A stretch of 33,887 nt of DNA from RBG-16-57-9 sp964529745 (GTDB lineage Archaea; Thermoproteota; Bathyarchaeia; TCS64), in contig CAZGZR010000021.1 in the NCBI GenBank assembly GCA_964529745.1, forward strand, positions 1-33,887. The letters run 5' to 3'. Under the pieces are notes generated by a model that ran no database searches, had not been told where the DNA came from, and was given only the letters and a program-made list of their open reading frames with translations. A program made the position numbers and the translations under genes. Each line of letters begins with the position of its first letter. The stretch's first letter is position 1. Below, in pieces: positions 7,240-14,075 of the stretch.

Positions 7240-7662
7240 ATGGCGGCAATAACAGGTAGAAAATTCTTCGAGGAGCTGGGGCAGCTCGTAGGCAAGCCGG
7301 TATTCGTGGAGGATACCTCTGGAAAGACGTATGAGGGCGTCCTCCTGGGCTTCGACAGCCAGAGCATGAGCGTCGCCATGGGGGACGTCAAGGGAACACA
7401 AGGAACGCTCTACCACAGGCTGTTCCTGACGGGTAACACCGTGGCCAAGGTGATGGCAACTGAGAGGCCGTTCAACCTAGAGGGGTTGAAGGAGAGGCTT
7501 GAGCGCGTCTTCCCCAACATGGTCCAGTTCTTCCCGGAGGCAGGCGTCCTCGTGGTCATGAACAAGATAAGGCTCAACGAGTCCGGCGTCATCGAAGGCA
7601 CGGGGCCGGCGGCAGACAGGGTCCAAGACATCTACAACCGCTTCGTGGCGGAGACCACCTAA
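7240..7662 (+). CDS. Sm-like (Lsm) RNA-binding protein, SmAP3-like two-domain type
   Basis: This 140-residue protein opens with an Lsm fold (about residues 5-70): the Sm1-type GKPVFVEDTSGKTYEGVLLGFDSQSMSVAMG and an Sm2-like RLFLTGNTVAKV. About 70 further residues follow (ERPFNLEGLKERLERVFPNM, VVMNKIRLNESGV), as in the longer archaeal SmAP3-type proteins. Sm-like proteins form rings that bind U-rich RNA. It has its own promoter and is followed 55 bases later by tgtA, continuing the RNA-metabolism theme. The ATG at 7240 is preceded by AGAGG at moderate distance. Confidence 0.87.
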   Translation: MAAITGRKFFEELGQLVGKPVFVEDTSGKTYEGVLLGFDSQSMSVAMGDVKGTQGTLYHRLFLTGNTVAKVMATERPFNLEGLKERLERVFPNMVQFFPEAGVLVVMNKIRLNESGVIEGTGPAADRVQDIYNRFVAETT

Positions 7663-7717
7663 CCCCAATTTATTGCGATCTCAAGAGTTAAAGCCGACAC
7701 ACCAGAATAGAGTCCAC

Positions 7718-9325
7718 ATGTCGTTCGAGCTCCGGGACAGGGACCTCCTAGGCCGCATCGGGAGGCTGCGCACCAAAAGCGGGGAGGTGGAGACCCCCGC
7801 CTTCATGCCCGTCGTCAACCCCCTGCTCCAGACACTGCCACCAAGGCAGATGAGAAACGAGTTCGGCTTCGACATCGTCATAACCAACAGCTACATCATC
7901 AAAAGACACTTCGACGACGCTCCCGGCCTAGAAGTACATGGGCTGCTGGACTACGACGGCGTAGTCATGACCGACAGCGGCGCCTACCAGATACTCGTCT
8001 ACGGCGGCGTCGAGGTGACCCAGGCCGAGATAATAGAGTTCCAGAAACAGATAGGCTCCGACATCGCGGTCATCCTCGACATACCCACGGGTTGGGACGT
8101 GCCGAGAAGCGATGTGGAGTACACGGTGGAGGAGACGCTGCGGAGGGCCGAGGCGGCGATCCCTCAGATAGAGGGCTCGGAGGCGCTATGGGTGGGCCCC
8201 GTACAGGGGGGACGGCACCTGGACCTCGTGGCGCGCTCGGCCAGGCTCGTCGGGGAGCTGCCCTACGACGTGCACGCCCTAGGCAGCCCCACCGAGGTCA
8301 TGGAGAGATACATGTACCCCGTGCTCGTGGACATGGCCATGACCGCCAAGCTTAACCTCCCACCAAATAGGCCACTCCACCTCTTCGGCGCGGGCCACCC
8401 CATGGTCTTCGCCATGAGCGTCGCCATGGGCTATGACCTCTTCGACAGCGCCGCCTACGCCCTGTACGCGAAGGACGACAGGTACATGACCAGCAGGGGA
8501 ACAACACAGCTACGGGACCTCCAATACCTGCCATGCAGCTGCCCCATATGCAGGAATCATACCGCCGAAGACCTCAAGGCCATGCCCAGGGGAGAGAGGC
8601 AGAGGCTCCTCGCCGAGCACAACCTGTATGCCACGGTGACTGAGATAGACACCGTAAAACAGGCGATGGTGGAGGGCCGCCTCTGGGACCTCGTGGAGAC
8701 GAGGGCCAGAGGGCACCCCCAGATGACCGCCGCCCTCAAACGGCTTACAGCCTACAAGAAACACCTAGAGAGGGGGAGCCACGGCTTCAAGGGCCGCGGC
8801 GTCTTCTACAACGACTACCACAGCCTAGCTAAGCCTGAGGTCACCCGTTACACGAGACGGCTCATCGAGAACTACGGCAGACCTGAGGGAAAGCCGACGT
8901 TGCTGCTGCTACCGGCTCCCCCCGAGAAGCCGTTCAACACGTACCCCGGTTACCTGCGACTCAGAGAGGGGTTGCAGCCGAGGCTGAAGGAGATGCATGT
9001 ATGCTTCTTCGCCGCTCCCTATGGCGCTGTGCCAGCGAGCCTAGCTGAAACCTACCCTCTGAGCCAGTACGAGATAGCTGAGCCCCTTGACCACGAGACT
9101 AGGACCTTCACCGTGGAGAAGATCGTGGGGTACGTCGAAGCCGTCCACCACCAGAACGTGGTGCTCGTGAGGGGAAACGACCCTCTAGACGATCTCTTAG
9201 AGGAGGCGCTGAGGGAGACAGCCGCATCGCTCCTTGTTTTGAGACCCGAGACCTTGTGGGAGACAGAGACAGGGGAACGTGTCCTGAAGCTGTTGCAGCC
9301 TCCAGTAGACGACCAAGGGAACTAG
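7718..9325 (+). CDS. tgtA: Archaeosine tRNA-guanine transglycosylase, catalytic part lacking PUA
   Basis: TgtA exchanges guanine 15 of archaeal tRNAs for preQ0, the first step to archaeosine. From ATG 7718 the protein has 535 residues: a TIM-barrel catalytic domain (about 1-350) and a C1-like domain (about 350-535). Nucleophile region TDSGAYQ has Asp86; the second Asp region is GYDLFDSAAYALY (about 238-250); the zinc site is C273, C275, C278 and probably H301. The frame is open up to TTG 7673, but the family N-terminus (SFELRDRDLLGRIGRL) starts at ATG 7718. Full-length homologues continue into C2 and PUA domains; here these are absent and appear as a separate gene on the opposite strand at 5317-5784. 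Confidence 0.93.
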   Translation: MSFELRDRDLLGRIGRLRTKSGEVETPAFMPVVNPLLQTLPPRQMRNEFGFDIVITNSYIIKRHFDDAPGLEVHGLLDYDGVVMTDSGAYQILVYGGVEVTQAEIIEFQKQIGSDIAVILDIPTGWDVPRSDVEYTVEETLRRAEAAIPQIEGSEALWVGPVQGGRHLDLVARSARLVGELPYDVHALGSPTEVMERYMYPVLVDMAMTAKLNLPPNRPLHLFGAGHPMVFAMSVAMGYDLFDSAAYALYAKDDRYMTSRGTTQLRDLQYLPCSCPICRNHTAEDLKAMPRGERQRLLAEHNLYATVTEIDTVKQAMVEGRLWDLVETRARGHPQMTAALKRLTAYKKHLERGSHGFKGRGVFYNDYHSLAKPEVTRYTRRLIENYGRPEGKPTLLLLPAPPEKPFNTYPGYLRLREGLQPRLKEMHVCFFAAPYGAVPASLAETYPLSQYEIAEPLDHETRTFTVEKIVGYVEAVHHQNVVLVRGNDPLDDLLEEALRETAASLLVLRPETLWETETGERVLKLLQPPVDDQGN

Positions 9326-9352
9326 GCCCGATGTTAAGTCTAGGAAAAAGTA

Positions 9353-9361
9353 ACCTATAAG
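9353..9361 (+). promoter_or_regulatory. TATA-like promoter before the structured region and the beta-CASP gene
   Basis: AACCTATAAGAAT lies 28 bases after the tgtA stop. Initiation about 25 nt downstream falls at about 9380-9385, at the left end of a potentially folded segment. Confidence 0.45.
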
Positions 9362-9382
9362 AATAGGCAGTAAGGATATGTT

Positions 9383-9477
9383 GTGTCCCCCTAGGTGGCT
9401 CAGCGTCTGCTGGTTGTCGGGGAAAGGACTGAAACGGCCCGCATGTGCAGATACGCGGGCCTTTCGACTAGGCTAGG
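9383..9477 (+). ncRNA. Candidate structured RNA or structured 5' leader
   Basis: Between tgtA and the beta-CASP gene is a non-coding, GC-rich segment with several stems. GGCCCGC/GCGGGCC form a perfect 7-bp hairpin (about 9435-9461). TTTCGAC after it can pair with GTCG..AAA before it, closing an outer helix. CAGC-GTCT-GCTG forms a small hairpin, and terminal CCTAG/CTAGG can pair. A TATA-like element sits about 25-30 nt upstream. It could be a free small RNA, an H/ACA-like guide, or a leader for the RNase gene, whose ATG lies about 12 nt downstream. I recognise no known family. Confidence 0.4.
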
Positions 9478-9488
9478 TAATATAGAGA

Positions 9489-10748
9489 ATGGTTAAACTT
9501 AGTTTCATGGGCGGCACCCACCAGGTGGGAGGCAACGCCGTCCAAGTAGTATCAGATCAGACGAAACTGCTGCTGGAGTACGGTGTCAAACCCGGCACCC
9601 CACCGGAGTTCCCGGGCCACATAAGGGCCAGGGACGTTGACGCCATCGTGGTGGGGCACGCCCATCTCGACCACAGCGGCGGCGTCCCCCTATTCTACTT
9701 ATCGGAGAAGAAGCCTTACTTCGCGACTCGCACCACGAGTGAGCTCATGAAGATACTCATAAAGGACATGATCAAGCTCAACAGCTACTATCTGCCCTTC
9801 GAGTACCTTGAGCTCGAGAACATGCAGAAGTACAGGAAAGACATAGTATACGGCCAGAAGGTGAAAGTCAAGGACACGGAGTTCAGGCTCCTCGACGCGG
9901 GGCACATCCCCGGGAGCGCTATGGTGGACATCGAGGTCGGCGGCAAGAAGATACTCTACACCAGCGATTTCAACACCATAGAGACGAGGATCTGCCGAGG
10001 CGCCAAGGTGCCAAGAAAGAAGTACGACGCCGTGGTGATCGAGTCAACATACGCTATGCACGAGCACCCCGAGAGGAAGCAGCTCGAGAAAGACTTCGTG
10101 AAGGATATAAAAACGACTGTGAACGACGGCGGCAAGGTCCTTGTTCCGGCTTTCGCCGTGGGACGCAGCCACGAGATGTTAAGCGTCCTCTACGCACACA
10201 AGTTCGACGGCTACATGCTGCTAGACGGCATGGCCAGGGCCGTAAACCAGGTGATGCTCGATATCCCCGAGTCCGTGAAGACCCCGAAGACATACTCCAA
10301 CGCCGTCTCCAAGGTCCACATGATCAGAGGCTGGAGGGACAGGAGGCAGGCCGTCAAGAAGGTGGACGTGGTAGTGGCGCCCTCAGGGATGCTCCAAGGA
10401 GGCACAGTGATGTTCTACATGGAGAAGCTGGCGCTGAACCCCAACAACTCCATCTTCATAGTCAGCTTCCAGGTGCCCGGGACGAACGGCGCCAAGCTAC
10501 TGGAGACGGGTATGTTCCCCATAAAGGACCACGAGACCAGGGTCAACGCCAAGGTTAAGCACTACGACTTCAGCAGCCACAGCGGCAGGACGCCGCTGCA
10601 GCAGTTCCTCAGGGGCCTCAAGGGCAAGCCAGACGTCTATGTCATCCACGGCGAGGAGGAGAGCTGCGACTTCCTGGCCGAGTGGGTCCGGGACGAGTTG
10701 GACCTCAACGGCGTCGCCCCGAACCAAGAAGAGGAGTTCACCGTCTAA
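9489..10748 (+). CDS. Beta-CASP metallo-beta-lactamase RNase (aCPSF2-like)
   Basis: This 419-residue protein is a cytosolic zinc-dependent RNase of the beta-CASP group. Motif 2 is VGHAHLDHSGGVPL (about residues 54-67). Further metal-site regions are DAGHIPGSAM and YTSDFNT, the beta-CASP insert holds VLVPAFAVGRSHEML, and the C-terminal part has DFSSHSGRTPLQQF and VIHGEEESCDF. It lacks the N-terminal KH domains of aCPSF1, so it fits the shorter aCPSF2 class that processes RNA by endo- and/or exonucleolytic cleavage. The ATG at 9489 follows the candidate structured leader. It sits in a cluster of tRNA-modification and RNA-binding genes. Confidence 0.9.
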   Translation: MVKLSFMGGTHQVGGNAVQVVSDQTKLLLEYGVKPGTPPEFPGHIRARDVDAIVVGHAHLDHSGGVPLFYLSEKKPYFATRTTSELMKILIKDMIKLNSYYLPFEYLELENMQKYRKDIVYGQKVKVKDTEFRLLDAGHIPGSAMVDIEVGGKKILYTSDFNTIETRICRGAKVPRKKYDAVVIESTYAMHEHPERKQLEKDFVKDIKTTVNDGGKVLVPAFAVGRSHEMLSVLYAHKFDGYMLLDGMARAVNQVMLDIPESVKTPKTYSNAVSKVHMIRGWRDRRQAVKKVDVVVAPSGMLQGGTVMFYMEKLALNPNNSIFIVSFQVPGTNGAKLLETGMFPIKDHETRVNAKVKHYDFSSHSGRTPLQQFLRGLKGKPDVYVIHGEEESCDFLAEWVRDELDLNGVAPNQEEEFTV

Positions 10749-10756
10749 TTTTTTAA
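10747..10756 (+). terminator. T-run terminator after the beta-CASP gene
   Basis: The stop codon is followed at once by ATTTTTTAAC, a T6 tract typical of archaeal termination. The next ~190 bases show no gene I can support. Confidence 0.4.
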
Positions 10757-10944
10757 CAATCTTCATATCGACTACGGCTACGCTCAAGCATTCACTCCAT
10801 ATCACCAACACGGGGAGACGACGCCACAATCGATCCACTTTCACCCCATGTACCCGTGGTGCTTCAACAGTGTCTCCTCTTCGGCTGAACTCTATCTAGT
10901 GGCAAGGTTCGCGGAGCCCGAGACCGCCGAGGCTTAAGCGAAAC

Positions 10945-10953
10945 CATTAAAAC
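10945..10953 (+). promoter_or_regulatory. TATA-like promoter of the eL38 gene
   Basis: AACCATTAAAACC lies about 40-45 nt upstream of the TTG start of eL38. A GGAG follows at about 10979-10982 as ribosome binding site. Confidence 0.4.
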
Positions 10954-10990
10954 CAAGCACCCTTTCTTTCATGGACACGGAGAGAAAACG

Positions 10991-11185
10991 TTGCCCATCG
11001 AAATATACGACGTGGACGAGTTCGTGGAGCTGTCAGGCAAGGCCACAGAGTGCAGGATCAAGCGGAACCTAGACGACGTAAAGCTCAAACTAAGAACAGC
11101 CAGACGCCTTTACACCCTCAAGCTGGAACCAGGCGAAGAAGACGAGGTAATATCTAGACTGGGTTGCAGCACCGTTGAAATATAG
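10991..11185 (+). CDS. rpl38e: Ribosomal protein eL38
   Basis: This 64-residue protein matches eL38 over its whole length: PIEIYDVDEFVELS at the start, then CRIKRNLDDVKLKLRTARRLYTLKL and a C-terminal CSTVEI. It is a small component of the 50S subunit surface. It starts at TTG 10991 with GGAG 8 nt upstream; the family N-terminus (MPxEIxDxxEF) begins exactly there. eL38 is known from TACK and Asgard archaea and eukaryotes but not from most euryarchaea, so it is a useful lineage marker. It stands alone between the RNase gene and a convergent small gene. Confidence 0.88.
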   Translation: MPIEIYDVDEFVELSGKATECRIKRNLDDVKLKLRTARRLYTLKLEPGEEDEVISRLGCSTVEI

Positions 11186-11290
11186 TCTCAGCGAAGGTCG
11201 GTTCTCCCCGAGTGCCCTCCTTATGAGGTATTCAGTATACTACCTTTTGGTTGTAAGAGATGGAAAAAAGGGAGTAAAAAGTTTAGAAAC

Positions 11291-11542
11291 TTACTTCTTT
11301 TCCAGATAGGCGATATTGTTCACTACTGAGACTTCTACTTCGCTCTGAAGATCACGGGCGTCGATTCTCTTCTTGAGCTGAGTCCTCAGATAGTTGGCGT
11401 CTTTATCAGGCACTTCTACCTTCACTAGATCGTGTTCACTTTCCATGAAGCTGTCGATTATAGGGTCATACTTGCTGCCTTTTCTATACTTTCTTGAAGG
11501 TTTTTTTTCAACAGGTTTTAAGTCGAACTTTACGTCACTCAA
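11291..11542 (-). CDS. Small conserved-looking archaeal protein of unknown function
   Basis: This 83-residue soluble protein has a lysine-rich start (KPVEKKPSRKYRKGSKYD) followed by a folded-looking part: PIIDSFMESEHDLVKVEV, then YLRTQLKKRIDARDLQSEVEVSVVNN and ending AYLEKK. No cysteine clusters, membrane helices or catalytic motifs are visible. The alternating pattern near the C-terminus suggests a small alpha/beta domain. The start is TTG at 11540-11542. A strong AT-rich promoter lies just upstream, and T-runs downstream on its strand (about 11263-11280) can terminate it. The pattern resembles short uncharacterised TACK proteins, but I cannot name a family. Confidence 0.65.
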   Translation of the reverse strand: MSDVKFDLKPVEKKPSRKYRKGSKYDPIIDSFMESEHDLVKVEVPDKDANYLRTQLKKRIDARDLQSEVEVSVVNNIAYLEKK

Positions 11543-11562
11543 TTTATTCGCCTGTTTTATTT

Positions 11563-11582
11563 CTATATTTAGTATATATATA
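11563..11582 (-). promoter_or_regulatory. Promoter of the small unknown gene
   Basis: On the minus strand this AT-only stretch reads TATATATACTAAATATAGAA, about 20-40 nt before the TTG start. It contains more than one possible TATA box; the very short distance suggests a nearly leaderless mRNA. Confidence 0.5.
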
Positions 11583-11711
11583 AGTTGTCATACGTTGTTT
11601 TTCTAACGTTATTCGTTACTCTATCACCTTGAGAATAATGTTAGGATGTGTGCCTCAACCCACGTGTTTACACTCGTAACACACAATCTGGAGTGGAAAA
11701 ATGTCACAAGT

Positions 11712-12839
11712 TTATAGGCAGACTCGTTTGACGGCTTCCTTGAAGGTCGATACGCCGAGTTCAAGCTGCTCCAAAGTGATGTACTCGTCGGGTGTATGGG
11801 CCTGGTCTATGCTGCCAGGGCCGCATATAACGGTGGGTATCCCCGAACCCGTGTAGCTCACAGCCTCCGTATAGTAAGGTGCGCCTGCCACCCGGGTGCC
11901 CAGGATGTCTCTGAGGATCAACACTATGGGGTTGTCCAGCGGTACGTCTAGTGGCGGGCTAGCCCTGTGGCGGGTCAGCTCGGCCTTGAACTCCGGGTCA
12001 CCCAGTGATAACGAGGCGATCAGGTCCTCGAACCATTTCCTCGACACCGCAGGGTCCCTGTGCTCTGGTATTAGTCTGAAGTTAAGCGTCAGCCTGGCCT
12101 GATCTGGGATTATGTTGGCCTTGAAACCACCGGTCATCATGGTGCACTCCACGGTAGTAGGGCCCAGAAGGGGGTGCTTGATCTCGTCCAGTTTGTTCTG
12201 GAGCCCCCTGAGGGCTACGAGGAAGTCCGCCGCCTTCTGGTTGGCGTTGACGCCGAGTTGGGGCTTGCTGCTGTGGGCCGCCTTACCATGTATGAGTACT
12301 TCGGCTCCGCCGCTACCCTTGTGGACGGGTATTATCTCCATCATGCTGGGCTCGGGGATGACGCCGTACATGGCGTCTTCGGGGGTGATCTTCTCCTCCT
12401 CGATGACCTTGTTGACGTACCAGCCGCCGGTGTCCTCTCCCGCGGTGAACACGACGCTGAGCTGCCTCCTGTAGTCTTCCTTGGCCAGCTCCTTCACGAC
12501 CTGGAGTATGCAGGCGTCCGGACCCTTCATATCGCAGGCGCCGCGTCCGTATAGCCTGCCGTCTCTCACAATGGGCTCGAAGGGAGCTGTCACCTTCCAG
12601 AGACCCGGGTCCCCGGCGAGGACGACGTCCATGTGGCCCGAGAGGACGAGGCCCGGCCCCCTGCCCACGCCCATCTTGCCTATGACGTTGGCGCGGCCCT
12701 CATCGACCACCTGCAGCTCGGTCTCGAAACCGATACCCTCAAGGAAGTACTTGATCCAAACAGCGCACGGAAGTTCCTTTGTTGGCGGCCCGCTGGTGGC
12801 GAACCTGATTAGCTCCTTGGCTATGTCTACGACCGTCAA
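11712..12839 (-). CDS. M20 metallopeptidase/deacylase of the ArgE/DapE family
   Basis: This 375-residue cytosolic enzyme has the ArgE/DapE/carboxypeptidase G2 layout. The first metal ligand region is LSGHMDVV (about residues 65-72), then GRGACDMKGPDA, the catalytic region TAGEDTGGWY, PEPSMM, a dimerisation domain (HKGSGGAEVLIHGKAAHSSKP onward), and the last His region DQAHTPDEYI. The common EE pair of the family is ED here, so an Asp replaces a Glu ligand. Likely reactions are removal of an acyl group from an amino-acid amine, for example N-acetylornithine or succinyl-diaminopimelate, but the substrate cannot be read from sequence. The TTG start at 12837-12839 is backed by GAGGTGA 7 nt upstream. 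It lies downstream of tRNA-Glu on the same strand. Confidence 0.88.
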   Translation of the reverse strand: MTVVDIAKELIRFATSGPPTKELPCAVWIKYFLEGIGFETELQVVDEGRANVIGKMGVGRGPGLVLSGHMDVVLAGDPGLWKVTAPFEPIVRDGRLYGRGACDMKGPDACILQVVKELAKEDYRRQLSVVFTAGEDTGGWYVNKVIEEEKITPEDAMYGVIPEPSMMEIIPVHKGSGGAEVLIHGKAAHSSKPQLGVNANQKAADFLVALRGLQNKLDEIKHPLLGPTTVECTMMTGGFKANIIPDQARLTLNFRLIPEHRDPAVSRKWFEDLIASLSLGDPEFKAELTRHRASPPLDVPLDNPIVLILRDILGTRVAGAPYYTEAVSYTGSGIPTVICGPGSIDQAHTPDEYITLEQLELGVSTFKEAVKRVCL

Positions 12840-12889
12840 GACGATTCACCTCTGTGTTGTGGAAGCATTTAATAAGGGTTTGATGTTGG

Positions 12890-12965
12890 TGCTCCCGCCG
12901 GGATTTGAACCCGGGTTCTCCGGCTCGAAAGGCCGGAATGCTTGGCCGGTCTACACCACAGGAGC
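12890..12965 (-). tRNA. tRNA-Glu (UUC)
   Basis: The minus strand folds into a full cloverleaf. The acceptor stem is GCTCCTG/CGGGAGC with one T-G pair. The anticodon arm CCGGC-CTTTCGA-GCCGG gives anticodon TTC. The T arm is CCGGG-TTCAAAT-CCCGG. Discriminator A; no CCA is encoded and no intron is seen. A TATA box lies about 30 nt upstream. Confidence 0.95.
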
Positions 12966-12990
12966 GCGCACCATTGTTAGCCTTTAGGCT

Positions 12991-13029
12991 GTTTATATTT
13001 GTTGCCGGCGCGGAGATGTTTTTATATCT
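12991..13029. promoter_or_regulatory. Divergent promoters of the two tRNA genes
   Basis: Two TATA-like elements stand back to back. TTTATATTT at 12992-13000 serves tRNA-Glu on the minus strand (26-35 nt from its 5' end). GTTTTTATATCTT at 13018-13029 serves tRNA-CAU on the plus strand (about 26-37 nt from its 5' end). Confidence 0.6.
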
Positions 13030-13054
13030 TGGTTCTCAGTTATCTCAGAGGGTT

Positions 13055-13133
13055 GGGCCTGTAGCTCAGCTTGGCCTAGAGCACCTGGCTCATAACCAGG
13101 TGGGCGTGGGTTCAAATCCCTCCAGGCCCACCA
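13055..13133 (+). tRNA. tRNA with CAU anticodon (elongator Met or Ile2)
   Basis: The acceptor stem is GGGCCTG/CAGGCCC, the anticodon arm CCTGG-CTCATAA-CCAGG with anticodon CAT, and the T loop TTCAAAT. CCA is encoded at 13131-13133. The T stem GTGGG/CCCTC has one T-T mismatch. It is not the initiator, which in archaea has an A1-U72 pair and three G-C pairs closing the anticodon stem. The G1-C72, GGGCC-type acceptor looks more like archaeal tRNA-Ile2, whose C34 is modified to agmatidine, but elongator Met is possible. Confidence 0.9.
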
Positions 13134-13169
13134 ACCTCATTAAGCCCCGGCTCGCTCCTTGACTTGGTT

Positions 13170-13946
13170 ATGGCGCCAGATAAGCACTGGACCGAGGAGA
13201 CCTTCATAGAGAACCCGTTGCTGTTCTTGCCCGATCTTCTGGGTCGGCTGGAGAAGGCCGAGGAGGAGGCGGGGCGCCTGGGAGACATCTTCCGCGAGCA
13301 CGGGGTTCCCGGGGACGGACTGGTTCTGGACTTGGCGTGTGGCGTGGGGAGGCACTCCATAGCTTTGGCCAGATACGGGTACAGCTGTGTGGGCGTGGAC
13401 ATCTCGCCGGAGTACGTCGCGAGGGCGCGGGGGCTGGCCGCCGCAGAGGGAGTGTCCGAGAGATGCAGGTTCATCGCCGGCGACATCCGGAGGCTGAGGG
13501 ATTCGCTGGGCGGCTACATGTTCGACGCCGCCATCAGCATGTACACGTCCCTCGGCTACTATGACGCCGAGACCGATGTAGAAGTGTTATCCCAAGTGAA
13601 GGAGCTGGTTGAAAGAGGGCTCCTGGTCGTCGAGATGATGAACAGGGGCTACGCGGAGAGGTTCACCGGGAGAAGATACTCTACAATGGGTGAGACAGTG
13701 AGGCTCGAGGAATCGTTCTTCGACGATGAGACATCGAGGCTTCAAGCCGTGTGGAGGATGTACAGGCCGCGTGGGCAGGATCTTGAGTACGTAGGCTCCA
13801 TCCGTTTCGACAACAGGCTCTACACAGGTAGGGAGCTCATGGAGCTGGCTGGGTCGGCGGGGTGGGAAAACCGTCGGGTCTATGGCGATCTCGACAAGTC
13901 CAAGTTTAGAGAGGACTCCAAGAAGGCTGTTTTGGTGGCCTGGTGA
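13170..13946 (+). CDS. Class I SAM-dependent methyltransferase
   Basis: This protein of about 258 residues has a Rossmann methyltransferase domain: motif I VLDLACGVGRHSIALARYG (about 52-70), the acidic ribose-binding position in VGVDISPEYV, GDIRRL after the third strand, and a motif IV-like FDAAISMYTSLGYY. The C-terminal half (RRYSTMGETVRLEES and RSIRFDNRLYTGRELMELAGSAGW) resembles Methyltransf_25/UbiE-like small-molecule methyltransferases. The substrate is unknown. The frame allows TTG 13164 or ATG 13170; I prefer ATG. It starts about 36 bases after the tRNA-CAU gene and has no obvious promoter of its own, so it may be read through from the tRNA. Confidence 0.85.
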   Translation: MAPDKHWTEETFIENPLLFLPDLLGRLEKAEEEAGRLGDIFREHGVPGDGLVLDLACGVGRHSIALARYGYSCVGVDISPEYVARARGLAAAEGVSERCRFIAGDIRRLRDSLGGYMFDAAISMYTSLGYYDAETDVEVLSQVKELVERGLLVVEMMNRGYAERFTGRRYSTMGETVRLEESFFDDETSRLQAVWRMYRPRGQDLEYVGSIRFDNRLYTGRELMELAGSAGWENRRVYGDLDKSKFREDSKKAVLVAW

Positions 13947-13999
13947 AATTTGATGAAAACCTAGCTGGATCGCGGTTTTCCTGTGTCTTAGGAGAAAGA

Positions 14000-14008
14000 C
14001 TTTAAATC
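14000..14008 (+). promoter_or_regulatory. TATA-like promoter of the FKBP gene
   Basis: GACTTTAAATCCC lies about 70 nt upstream of the FKBP ATG, leaving a leader of about 45 nt. Confidence 0.45.
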
Positions 14009-14075
14009 CCTTGCCTCGTTAAGACCGTAGAATCCAAGGAAACTTGGTTTAATCGCGTTCAACAGTGAAATAAAG

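Noticed and set aside
6559..7416. 285-codon open frame on the minus strand across AK6, the zinc ribbon and the Sm-like gene
   Set aside because: It is antisense to three recognisable genes and spans their promoter; the product has low-complexity Arg/Pro/Ser stretches.
7673..7717. TTG 7673 as the start of tgtA
   Set aside because: The extra 15 residues have no family similarity and the known N-terminus begins at ATG 7718.
9383..9477. RNase P RNA, SRP RNA or a known riboswitch
   Set aside because: The segment is too short for RNase P or SRP RNA and lacks their conserved cores; I could not match fluoride, SAM or preQ1 consensus features.
10757..10940. Possible gene between the beta-CASP RNase and eL38
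   Set aside because: Open frames here are extensions of shadows of the RNase gene, without start signals or recognisable product. I see no supported feature in this stretch.
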